DNA of 5,058 nt from Thermoplasmatota archaeon (GTDB lineage Archaea; Thermoplasmatota; Penumbrarchaeia; Penumbrarchaeales; Penumbrarchaeaceae), in NCBI GenBank assembly GCA_030595585.1, contig JAUVCY010000163.1, positions 1-5,058 on the forward strand. The letters run 5' to 3'. Of this stretch, positions 1 through 5,058 are shown piece by piece. Position 1 is the first letter of the stretch, and each line of letters opens with the position of its first letter. The position numbers and the translations under genes are program-made. Under the pieces are notes generated by a model. The model was not told the origin of the DNA, made no database searches, and saw nothing but the letters and a program-made list of their open reading frames with translations.

Positions 1-275
1 CTTCCCTGCTCAACAGGTTCATGGAGATGGTGGGAAAGGGAAAAGGGGCTGCCTACGGACTGGGTGAGGTGAGATCGGCCCTTGACCTGGGGGCGGTAGA
101 GATGCTGATCATCTCCGATACTGTCTTCAGAACGGATGCCGGAAAAAAGCTTTTATCAATGGCCCCTCTGATCGGAGCAAAAACGATGGTGATCTCGTCC
201 CTTCATGACGGTGGAAAGATGTTCGACAGGATGGGAGGAGTGGGTGCCCTGCTCAGATATGAACTGGAGGGGTGA
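1..275 (+). CDS. pelA: Pelota (aPelota/Dom34) mRNA surveillance and ribosome rescue factor, C-terminal part only
   Basis: This is the last 90 codons of a gene that begins left of the window; the first complete codon is at base 3. The visible part matches the eRF1 domain 3 fold at the C-terminus of Pelota and aRF1. The family signatures are AAYGLGEVRSAL, then LGAVEMLIISD, then VISSLHDGGKMFDRMGG, and the closing GALLRYEL. In the family this domain contacts ABCE1 and the partner aEF1A, and the whole protein splits stalled ribosomes. Pelota is preferred over aRF1 because the protein ends directly after the GALLRY strand and because of the GLGEV start and the SSLHDGG segment. The N-terminal Sm-like domain cannot be seen. 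The stop lies 3 bp before the next gene, so the two are probably co-transcribed. The ATG at 21 is an internal methionine, not the start. Confidence 0.87.
   Translation, partial: SLLNRFMEMVGKGKGAAYGLGEVRSALDLGAVEMLIISDTVFRTDAGKKLLSMAPLIGAKTMVISSLHDGGKMFDRMGGVGALLRYELEG
266..275 (+). promoter_or_regulatory. Strong Shine-Dalgarno site inside the end of pelA
   Basis: GGAGGGGTGA overlaps the last codons and the TGA stop of pelA and sits 3 bases before the GTG start at 279. It pairs well with the archaeal anti-SD (CACCUCC). It supports GTG as the true start of the membrane protein and suggests translation coupled to pelA termination. Confidence 0.6.
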
Positions 276-278
276 GGA

Positions 279-866
279 GTGGCCAATGACCTGATCGGCA
301 GAGCGAAGCACCTGATCGGCCGACCCAACCTATTTGGCATTCCCCTATTGATCGTCTTCCTGATCCTGTTCGCATCCGTAATAATCTCGCCGTTCCTGGA
401 GGAGGAAGGCACCATAATACTGGATGTGGAGGGGAGGGTGGGGAGCCGGGAATACGATGAGGAGTTCGATCAGCTGGGTTCCCCGATCTCCAGGGCTGCG
501 TACGTATTCGGAGACATCTACTGCCATCAGTTGACAGAGAGGTCCTACCAGTTGAATGGGAACCAGATGCCGGTCTGCTCAAGGGACGTAGGGCTCTTCG
601 CTGGCCTTTTGATGGGCGGGATCGTGGGGATGTTCCTCTCGAGGAGGTTCCCCCTTTCTCTTCTTTTTATTGCGTTGGCCCCGATGCTTCTGGATGGGGG
701 GGCGCAGGCATTGACCTCCTACGAATCGTTCAACCTGCTCCGTGTGACCACGGGGCTCGCCGCCGGGATCGGCCTCGGGATCTGGACCAATAAAAGCACA
801 GCAGAGACCCTGAAGATCCTCTTCTTCCATCCGGATAAGAGACAAGATCAGGGTCCAGGAACCTGA
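279..866 (+). CDS. DUF2085-family integral membrane protein
   Basis: A 195-residue protein of unknown function. The N-terminal hydrophobic helix is at about 19-40. It is followed by a polar acidic stretch (41-75) and then the DUF2085 core. Signature residues are YCHQ (81-84), the ERS at 87-89, MPVCSRD (97-103), the DGGAQ motif (139-143) and LLRVTTG (153-159). Further predicted membrane helices lie near 104-120, 124-140 and 152-169, giving about four segments, then a short charged tail. Cys82 and Cys100 keep the family's conserved cysteine positions. As I recall, many members have CxRC at the second site, whereas here it is CSRD, so one cysteine is replaced by Asp103. Start choice: GTG at 279 has an excellent Shine-Dalgarno site, and the ATG at 286 is out of frame. 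The gene follows pelA at 3 bp. No biochemical role is known to me; metal or redox chemistry at the cysteines is only a guess. Confidence 0.82.
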   Translation: MANDLIGRAKHLIGRPNLFGIPLLIVFLILFASVIISPFLEEEGTIILDVEGRVGSREYDEEFDQLGSPISRAAYVFGDIYCHQLTERSYQLNGNQMPVCSRDVGLFAGLLMGGIVGMFLSRRFPLSLLFIALAPMLLDGGAQALTSYESFNLLRVTTGLAAGIGLGIWTNKSTAETLKILFFHPDKRQDQGPGT

Positions 867-941
867 CCCGGACACACCCTCGATCCCTCCAAATATGTGT
901 CGGGAACCAATGATAATACCTCAACGGCTCATTTTCGCAAC

Positions 942-949
942 TATAATAA
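942..949 (+). promoter_or_regulatory. Candidate archaeal TATA box for serA
   Basis: TATAATAA stands out as AT-rich in the 117-bp gap between the membrane protein gene and serA. Archaeal transcription starts about 25-27 bp past the box centre, which predicts a start near 971. That leaves a leader of about 13 bases to ATG 984, or nearly none to the in-frame GTG at 975. It also argues that the upstream in-frame codons from 897 are not translated. Confidence 0.45.
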
Positions 950-983
950 CGGACGAGCGTATCATGGGTCGGTAGTGAGGAAA

Positions 984-1928
984 ATGAAGGTTCTTGTCAC
1001 GGATGGGATCGCCCCCGAGGCGGTCAAGATGCTGGAGGAGGCCGGGCACGAGGTGGTGCTGGATGAGGCTTCTCCAGAGGGTTTGCTTGAGATGATAGGG
1101 GATTACGAGGCCCTGATCGTAAGGTCCAGGACCAAGGTCAGAACGGACTCGATCGATCGCGCCTCCAACCTGAAGGTCATAGGAAGGGCAGGTATAGGCA
1201 CGGACAATATTGATTCCGCTTACGCAGGTGAGAAGGGCATAAAGGTTGTGAACGCCCCAATGGGCAGCACGCTCTCTGTTGCCGAACTGGCGTTCGGGCA
1301 CATGTTATCCCTTGCCAGGGGAATACACCGGGGCACTGCCGGGGCGAGGTCCGGACAGTGGCTCAAGAAACAGCTCAAGGGGATGGAGCTTGATGGAAAG
1401 ACCGCGGGGATCGTCGGCTGCGGAAGGATAGGACAGGCCCTGGCAAGGAGGTGTCAGGCCTTCGGAATGACCACCATCGGCTTCGACCCATATCTCCCCA
1501 AGGAGGTCGCACAGGAGTTCGGCATTGAGCTCATGGAGATGGATGAGCTTTTGAAGAGGTCAGATTTCATCTCACTCCACGTCGCTCTCACGGATTCCAC
1601 AAGGCACATGCTGAGCACGGAGCAGTTCGAGATCATGAAGGATACTGCCTATCTGGTGAACTGTGCAAGAGGGGGCGTGGTGGACGAAAATGCCCTTTAC
1701 AATGCGCTCAGCGAAGGGAAGATCGGAGGGGCCGCCCTCGATGTATTCGAGACCGAGCCCCCAGGAGAGGTCAAGCTGGCGGAGCTTGATAACGTCACAT
1801 TCACCCCACACATCGGGGCCAATACCACGGACGCCCAGAGGAAAGCGGGGACCATGGTGGCAGAGCAGGTCCTTATCGCCCTCGGCGGAGAGGATCCGGT
1901 GCACTGGGTGAACCGGCCGAAGCAGTGA
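984..1928 (+). CDS. serA: D-3-phosphoglycerate dehydrogenase, short form without regulatory domain
   Basis: A 314-residue cytosolic D-2-hydroxyacid dehydrogenase, predicted to oxidise 3-phosphoglycerate to 3-phosphohydroxypyruvate with NAD, the first step of serine synthesis. The substrate-binding domain covers about 1-97 and 282-314, with GRAGIGTDNID at 68-78. The nucleotide-binding domain (98-281) carries GCGRIG at 145-150 and Asp168, the residue expected to bind the NAD ribose. The catalytic set is present: Arg229 in NCARGG, Glu258 in FETEP and His276 in TPHIGA. The Arg-to-Glu spacing of 29 equals that of E. coli SerA as I recall it. It ends right after the closing helix, so the ASB and ACT domains of 500-plus-residue forms are absent and serine feedback through ACT is not expected. 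ATG 984 gives the usual N-terminus MKVLVTDGIAPEA; GTG 975 is an alternative. The open frame reaches 897, but that extension has no family resemblance. A related hydroxyacid reductase is possible but less likely. Confidence 0.88.
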   Translation: MKVLVTDGIAPEAVKMLEEAGHEVVLDEASPEGLLEMIGDYEALIVRSRTKVRTDSIDRASNLKVIGRAGIGTDNIDSAYAGEKGIKVVNAPMGSTLSVAELAFGHMLSLARGIHRGTAGARSGQWLKKQLKGMELDGKTAGIVGCGRIGQALARRCQAFGMTTIGFDPYLPKEVAQEFGIELMEMDELLKRSDFISLHVALTDSTRHMLSTEQFEIMKDTAYLVNCARGGVVDENALYNALSEGKIGGAALDVFETEPPGEVKLAELDNVTFTPHIGANTTDAQRKAGTMVAEQVLIALGGEDPVHWVNRPKQ

Positions 1929-1974
1929 GCCGATCGTTCAGGGGCCTCCGAAGGGGAGCTCCAACTCACATCCT

Positions 1975-3078
1975 TCAGTAGAACTCCTCGAGGATGAGCT
2001 TGACCTCTCTTTTCATCCTCTTCGCGATCGTTCCCCTGTCGAATATACCGGCCAATCTAATGCAATCATCCTTCATGGATGTGTAATCATCGGTATCGTG
2101 GGCCTTGATGAGCCCCTTCAATCCCTTTACATCATCGAACAGGAATGAGACCTTATCGTTCAGATATTCCAGCGGTCCCCCCTCGTTCACGCAGAGGACG
2201 GGCTTTCCAGAGGCCATGGCCTCAAGCGGGGTCATGCCGAAATCCTCGTCGATGGCGGAGAAGACGAACGCCTTGCACCTCGAGTACATCTCGACAAGCT
2301 TCTCCTCTGGAACCCTGCCCAGGAACTCCACATCCGCACCCAATTTTACCGCCAGCTTTTCCAGCTTCTCCCTCTCCGGGCCGTCGCCTGCGATCACCAA
2401 CTTCTGGCCGGTCCCGGCAAATGCCTTGATCTGCATGTCAACCCTTTTGTTCGGCCTGAGCCCCCCCGCTGTGAAATAGAACTCCTCTGAGGGTCTCGCC
2501 TTGAATCTCGAGACCATTATAGGGGCGGGGATGGCAGCTCTTGGCCTGCTCCCGTATATCCCCTCATAACGGTCCATAACGTGTCTGGAGTTCGTGATCA
2601 CCTGCCCCGCCCTGACCCTGCGTGTGAACAGGTTCCAGTCCAGCCTCTTCCTGTAGAGGAGCATCAGATAGCCGATCTGATATCGGGGGAACCCCCAGGC
2701 CCGCATCCTGTCCCTCAGTATCTCCTTTAGGTCGTAGAACCCCCTCTCGGGGGTGTAGCACATGTACATGTAGGGTGTGGGGTCCTTCCTTATCCTGAAA
2801 AGGGGCATCGGGGTAGAGTAGAAGATAAAGTCGGCATCGACGTCCCCCCTCCTGGTCATCACATTCATCATTTCAAAGTACTTTCTGCTGAAGGATCCCG
2901 GATGGCGGATCCTGTCAAGCTCGATCATCTTCTCGATGCCGGGGTATGAGGCCTTCACCCGTTCGTTGTAATCGCATATGTAGATCCGGGACCCCCACTC
3001 TTTTGCCAGGTCGTAGACCAGCCTCTCGGCTCCGTTGTTTCCCTCCGTCATGGCCGAGTGAAGTATGGCGATCTTCAT
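1975..3078 (-). CDS. GT4-family glycosyltransferase (GT-B fold)
   Basis: A 367-residue predicted cytoplasmic retaining glycosyltransferase that moves a sugar from a nucleotide donor to a lipid-linked or glycan acceptor. The N-terminal domain starts MKIAILHS and has the acceptor-side loop NNGAERL (14-20). The NSR motif is at 163-165. The donor-binding domain has GGLRPNKRVD (205-214), IAGDGPE (229-235), FLGRVPEEKL (252-261) and the E-x7-E motif Glu278-Glu286 in EDFGMTPLEAMASGKPV. The length is normal and I see no membrane helix. Start: the frame stays open to a TTG at 3135, but ATG 3078 gives the classic first strand of the fold and the 19 extra residues look unstructured. It converges on serA and diverges from gmd. 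The neighbourhood suggests GDP-mannose or GDP-D-rhamnose as donor, because mannosyl- and D-rhamnosyltransferases of this type are known in GT4. That is inference; donor and acceptor cannot be read from sequence. Confidence 0.88.
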   Translation of the reverse strand: MKIAILHSAMTEGNNGAERLVYDLAKEWGSRIYICDYNERVKASYPGIEKMIELDRIRHPGSFSRKYFEMMNVMTRRGDVDADFIFYSTPMPLFRIRKDPTPYMYMCYTPERGFYDLKEILRDRMRAWGFPRYQIGYLMLLYRKRLDWNLFTRRVRAGQVITNSRHVMDRYEGIYGSRPRAAIPAPIMVSRFKARPSEEFYFTAGGLRPNKRVDMQIKAFAGTGQKLVIAGDGPEREKLEKLAVKLGADVEFLGRVPEEKLVEMYSRCKAFVFSAIDEDFGMTPLEAMASGKPVLCVNEGGPLEYLNDKVSFLFDDVKGLKGLIKAHDTDDYTSMKDDCIRLAGIFDRGTIAKRMKREVKLILEEFY

Positions 3079-3095
3079 CCTGGGGTCCCCTGAGG
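3079..3095 (-). promoter_or_regulatory. Small inverted repeat touching the start codon of the GT4 gene
   Basis: Read on the minus strand, CCTCAGGGGACCCCAGG ends directly before ATG 3078. It can fold as CCU/AGG plus GGG/CCC, with a 2-base bulge and a GAC loop. The only purine-rich tract that could act as a ribosome binding site (AGGGGA) lies inside this fold, so the hairpin could mask translation initiation. The stem is only 6 bp, so it may be chance. Confidence 0.25.
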
Positions 3096-3227
3096 TCGAA
3101 CAGGCTGAGGTCCTGCTGCTGATGAAATGGTTCAACTGATATTAGGAATTGGCGTCGATTATCCTGTGAACCCACTCCCTTTTTGGGGGTAAATGGGATG
3201 TTCATTGGAAGATCAGATGTATCATCC

Positions 3228-3237
3228 ATATTATACT
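3228..3237 (-). promoter_or_regulatory. Candidate TATA box for the GT4 gene
   Basis: AGTATAATAT on the minus strand is the best TATA-like element upstream of the glycosyltransferase. It would place transcription start near 3206 and give a leader of about 128 bases, which is long for an archaeal mRNA. A weaker AT-rich stretch near 3136-3146 (CCTAATATC on the minus strand) would give a leader of about 35 bases and is the alternative. Confidence 0.3.
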
Positions 3238-3241
3238 AGCA

Positions 3242-3250
3242 TTAAATAAC
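3242..3250 (+). promoter_or_regulatory. Candidate TATA box for the gmd operon
   Basis: TTAAATAAC lies 38 bp before the gmd start codon. Transcription is predicted near 3272, leaving a leader of about 16 bases that just contains the Shine-Dalgarno site. This is a normal archaeal arrangement. The overlapping TATTATACT at 3229-3237 could serve instead. Confidence 0.45.
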
Positions 3251-3276
3251 TGGAACCATTATTCCCATCATCATCA

Positions 3277-3283
3277 GGGGTGG
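3277..3283 (+). promoter_or_regulatory. Ribosome binding site of gmd
   Basis: GGGGTGG is 4 bases before ATG 3288 and complements the archaeal anti-SD. It fixes the start at the ATG that gives the canonical N-terminus of the dehydratase. Confidence 0.55.
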
Positions 3284-3287
3284 TTCG

Positions 3288-4319
3288 ATGAAAAGGTCCG
3301 CATTGATAACGGGAGTGACCGGCCAGGACGGCTCGTACCTGGCCGAATTCCTTCTGGAGAAGGGGTATGAGGTTCACGGCTTGGTCCGGCGGTCCAGCAG
3401 TTTCAACAGGCAGAGGATCGAACACCTTCACTCCATCAATGGAGAGGGGCCCGGCACCCTCACGCTCCACTACGGGGATATGACCGATTCCTCCAACCTG
3501 ATAAGGATCATCAAGGAGATAGAGCCAGACGAGATCTATCATCTGGCCGCCCAATCCCACGTGAAGATATCGTTCGAGGTGCCGGAATATACTGCGGATA
3601 CGGACGGCATCGGCACCCTCAGGCTGATCGAGGCCGTCAGGTTCCTCGACCTGATAGACAGGACAAAAATATACAACGCGGCCACCTCGGAACTGTATGG
3701 GAAAGCTCGCGAGACGCCCCAGAGCGAGACCACGCCCTTTCACCCGAGAAGCCCATATGGCGTGGCGAAGCTCTACTCGTACTGGATCGCCAGGAACTAC
3801 AGGGAAGCCTATGGAATGTTCATCTCCAACGGCATCCTGTTCAATCACGAATCCCCAAGAAGGGGTGAGAACTTCGTAACGAGGAAGATAACGCTGAGCA
3901 TAACAAACATCATCGAGGGAAAACAGGATAGATTGGTCCTTGGAAACCTCGACGCCAAGAGGGATTGGGGCTATGCTCCCGATTTCGTGGAGGCGATGTG
4001 GCTCATCCTTCAGCAGGAGAGGCCGGACGATTTCGTTATAGCCACGGGTGAGACGCACACGGTGAGGGAGTTCGTGGAACTGGCGTTCAAGGAGGCGGGG
4101 ATCGACATGGAGTGGAGCGGCAGCGGGGTGGAGGAGGTGGGGATCGAAAGCTCCACGGGGAAGAGGCTGGTTGAGGTCTCACCAGTCTATTTCAGGCCTT
4201 CGGAGGTGGACCTTCTTGTTGGCGACCCGACAAAGGCAAGAGAGGAGTTGAACTGGAGGCCCAAAGTGGGTTTTTCGGAGCTGGTCCGGATCATGATGAG
4301 GGCGGAGAGGGGATCCTGA
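3288..4319 (+). CDS. gmd: GDP-mannose 4,6-dehydratase
   Basis: A 343-residue extended short-chain dehydrogenase that converts GDP-D-mannose to GDP-4-dehydro-6-deoxy-D-mannose in the cytosol with bound NADP. The cofactor loop is G9-x-x-G12-x-x-G15 in GVTGQDGSYLAE, followed by RRSSSFN (34-40), the family pattern for NADP-phosphate and tetramer contacts. HYGDMTDSSNL is at 61-71 and LAAQSHVKISFEVPEYTAD at 86-104. The catalytic residues are Thr133 and Glu135 in TSELYGK, and Tyr157 and Lys161 in SPYGVAK. NHESPRRGENFVTRK (186-200) and LGNLDAKRDWGYAPDFVEAMW (218-238) are near-diagnostic GMD motifs. The C-terminus, with YFRPSEVDLLVGDPTKA and LNWRPKVGF, is complete. Length and every motif fit an active enzyme. 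It is the first gene of a + strand operon, 16 bp ahead of an RMD-like reductase and divergent from a glycosyltransferase. The product can feed GDP-D-rhamnose, GDP-L-fucose or related sugars; the next gene points to rhamnose. Confidence 0.96.
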   Translation: MKRSALITGVTGQDGSYLAEFLLEKGYEVHGLVRRSSSFNRQRIEHLHSINGEGPGTLTLHYGDMTDSSNLIRIIKEIEPDEIYHLAAQSHVKISFEVPEYTADTDGIGTLRLIEAVRFLDLIDRTKIYNAATSELYGKARETPQSETTPFHPRSPYGVAKLYSYWIARNYREAYGMFISNGILFNHESPRRGENFVTRKITLSITNIIEGKQDRLVLGNLDAKRDWGYAPDFVEAMWLILQQERPDDFVIATGETHTVREFVELAFKEAGIDMEWSGSGVEEVGIESSTGKRLVEVSPVYFRPSEVDLLVGDPTKAREELNWRPKVGFSELVRIMMRAERGS

Positions 4320-4326
4320 TAACATC

Positions 4327-4330
4327 GGTG
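4327..4330 (+). promoter_or_regulatory. Ribosome binding site of the RMD-like gene
   Basis: GGTG is 5 bases before ATG 4336 in the 16-bp gap after the gmd stop. It is short, but it matches the core of the archaeal Shine-Dalgarno sequence and supports this start. No separate promoter is visible in the gap. Confidence 0.4.
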
Positions 4331-4335
4331 TTGAA

Positions 4336-5058
4336 ATGTCTGAATCCAAGAGGATCTTGTTGACAGGTGTGGACGGCTTTCTGGGGACGCATCTCTCAAA
4401 AGCGCTCATTTCGAGGGGGGATGAGGTCTCCGGGCTGATCAGGAGCGGCCTGGAGATAAACAACGAGAACGGAGACATTACGTATCACCGGGGTGAGCTG
4501 CTCGATCCTGGATCGATATCCGATGTCATCCGTAGATGTGAACCCGAGGTCATATATCATCTGGCCGCCCAGACGTTCATCCCGAGGTCGTTCTCCAACC
4601 CGAGGGAGACCTACGATATCAATTTCACAGGAACGTTGAACCTTCTGGAAGCCGTCAGATCGCTGGAGATGGACCCGGTGGTGATATTCTCAAGCTCGGC
4701 CGAGGAATACGGTCTTGTATATTCATCCGAGGAGCAGTATGCCAGGTTGGGTGAGAGGTATTCCTCCTATCCTCCCCCCATGGAGATCCCCGAGCTTCCC
4801 GTCAATGAGAACAATCCGCTTCGGCCCCTTTCCCCATACGGGCTGTCAAAAGTACACGGCACGTCCCTCATGCGGTCCTACCACTCCATGTACGGCCTCA
4901 AGACCGTTACTGCGAGGAACTTCAACATAGAGGGGCCGGGCAGGGGGGGCCAGTTCGTCACCTCCCGCATCATAGGGCAGCTGCTGGATGCGGATCTCAC
5001 CGAGATCAGCATAGGAAATGTGAACATATTCAAAGACTGGACGCACGTTGATGACGTT
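4336..5058 (+). CDS. rmd: GDP-4-dehydro-6-deoxy-D-mannose reductase-like SDR enzyme, C-terminus cut by window edge
   Basis: The first 241 codons are visible and remain open to the edge; a full protein should be roughly 320-350 residues. It is an extended short-chain dehydrogenase with the cofactor loop G11-x-x-G14-x-x-G17 in GVDGFLG. YHLAAQTFIPRSF is at 74-86, FSSSAEEYG at 118-126 (Ser121 and Glu123 in the catalytic positions), and Tyr168/Lys172 in LRPLSPYGLSK. RNFNIEGPG (194-202), FVTSRI (207-212) and the GN...FKDWTHVDDV segment follow. The SxEEYG plus N-x-LRP-x-SPYG-x-SK pattern resembles the characterised RMD enzymes that make GDP-D-rhamnose from the GMD product. It lacks the motifs of the fucose-forming Fcl/GMER. 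Odd feature: residues about 127-153 are some 21-23 longer than in gmd next door or compact RMDs. A different GDP-sugar reductase or epimerase (for example to 6-deoxytalose) cannot be excluded. Confidence 0.8.
   Translation, partial: MSESKRILLTGVDGFLGTHLSKALISRGDEVSGLIRSGLEINNENGDITYHRGELLDPGSISDVIRRCEPEVIYHLAAQTFIPRSFSNPRETYDINFTGTLNLLEAVRSLEMDPVVIFSSSAEEYGLVYSSEEQYARLGERYSSYPPPMEIPELPVNENNPLRPLSPYGLSKVHGTSLMRSYHSMYGLKTVTARNFNIEGPGRGGQFVTSRIIGQLLDADLTEISIGNVNIFKDWTHVDDV

Noticed and set aside
253..582. 109-codon minus-strand open frame opposite the DUF2085 gene
   Set aside because: It is fully covered by a gene with clear family motifs and a strong ribosome binding site; the predicted peptide is Arg/Pro/Ser-rich antisense composition.
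897..983. N-terminal extension of serA from position 897 (29 extra residues)
   Set aside because: The extension has no dehydrogenase resemblance, a TATA-like box sits inside it, and ATG 984 gives the standard SerA N-terminus.
1929..1974. Terminator between convergent serA and GT4 genes
   Set aside because: There is only a 4-bp CTCC/GGAG stem and no T-run on either strand, so no terminator can be supported.
2461..2467. C7 run in the GT4 gene as a possible frameshift site
   Set aside because: The frame continues correctly through it (Ala-Gly-Gly-Leu in the conserved donor-domain motif), so there is no sign of a frameshift or phase-variation switch beyond the run itself.
3079..3135. Earlier TTG start for the GT4 gene at 3135
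   Set aside because: The 19 extra residues are Ser/Thr-rich without a signal peptide or helix pattern, and MKIAILHS at 3078 is the usual start of the fold.
3231..4058. 275-codon open frame on the minus strand opposite gmd
   Set aside because: It overlaps a highly conserved gmd almost fully, and its protein has no recognisable motif; it is a shadow of the GC-biased codon pattern.

Overview
The window looks like a piece of an archaeal chromosome, most likely Thermoplasmatota or a nearby euryarchaeal lineage. The strongest evidence is the 3' end of a Pelota (aPelota/Dom34) gene at the left edge, since this translation factor is found in archaea and eukaryotes. Supporting signs are AT-rich TATA-like boxes about 25-30 bp before likely transcript starts, GGTG/GGGGTGA-type ribosome binding sites, and arginine encoded mainly by AGG/AGA in a moderately GC-rich background. 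The lineage below archaea is inference.

Left part (1-1928, all + strand). The C-terminal domain of Pelota is followed after 3 bp by a small DUF2085 integral membrane protein, evidently in one operon. A gap of about 117 bp with its own TATA-like box leads to a short-form D-3-phosphoglycerate dehydrogenase (SerA, first step of serine synthesis) with no C-terminal regulatory domain.

Right part (1975-5058). A GT4-family glycosyltransferase on the - strand converges on serA, with 46 bp between their stop codons. It diverges from a gmd gene (GDP-mannose 4,6-dehydratase). The 209-bp region between the two start codons carries two closely spaced, oppositely directed TATA-like boxes. Downstream of gmd by 16 bp is a second NAD(P)-dependent sugar dehydratase/reductase that resembles GDP-4-dehydro-6-deoxy-D-mannose reductase (RMD). 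It runs off the right edge.

Together gmd and the RMD-like gene predict conversion of GDP-D-mannose to a GDP-6-deoxyhexose, most simply GDP-D-rhamnose. The divergent GT4 enzyme is a candidate user of GDP-mannose or its 6-deoxy product. This is probably the edge of a surface-glycan or protein-glycosylation locus that continues to the right. I found no CRISPR array, mobile element, tRNA or rRNA. No wholly unknown system is evident. The most unusual details are a roughly 21-23-residue insertion near the active site of the RMD-like enzyme, the closely spaced divergent promoters, and the Pelota-DUF2085 pairing.
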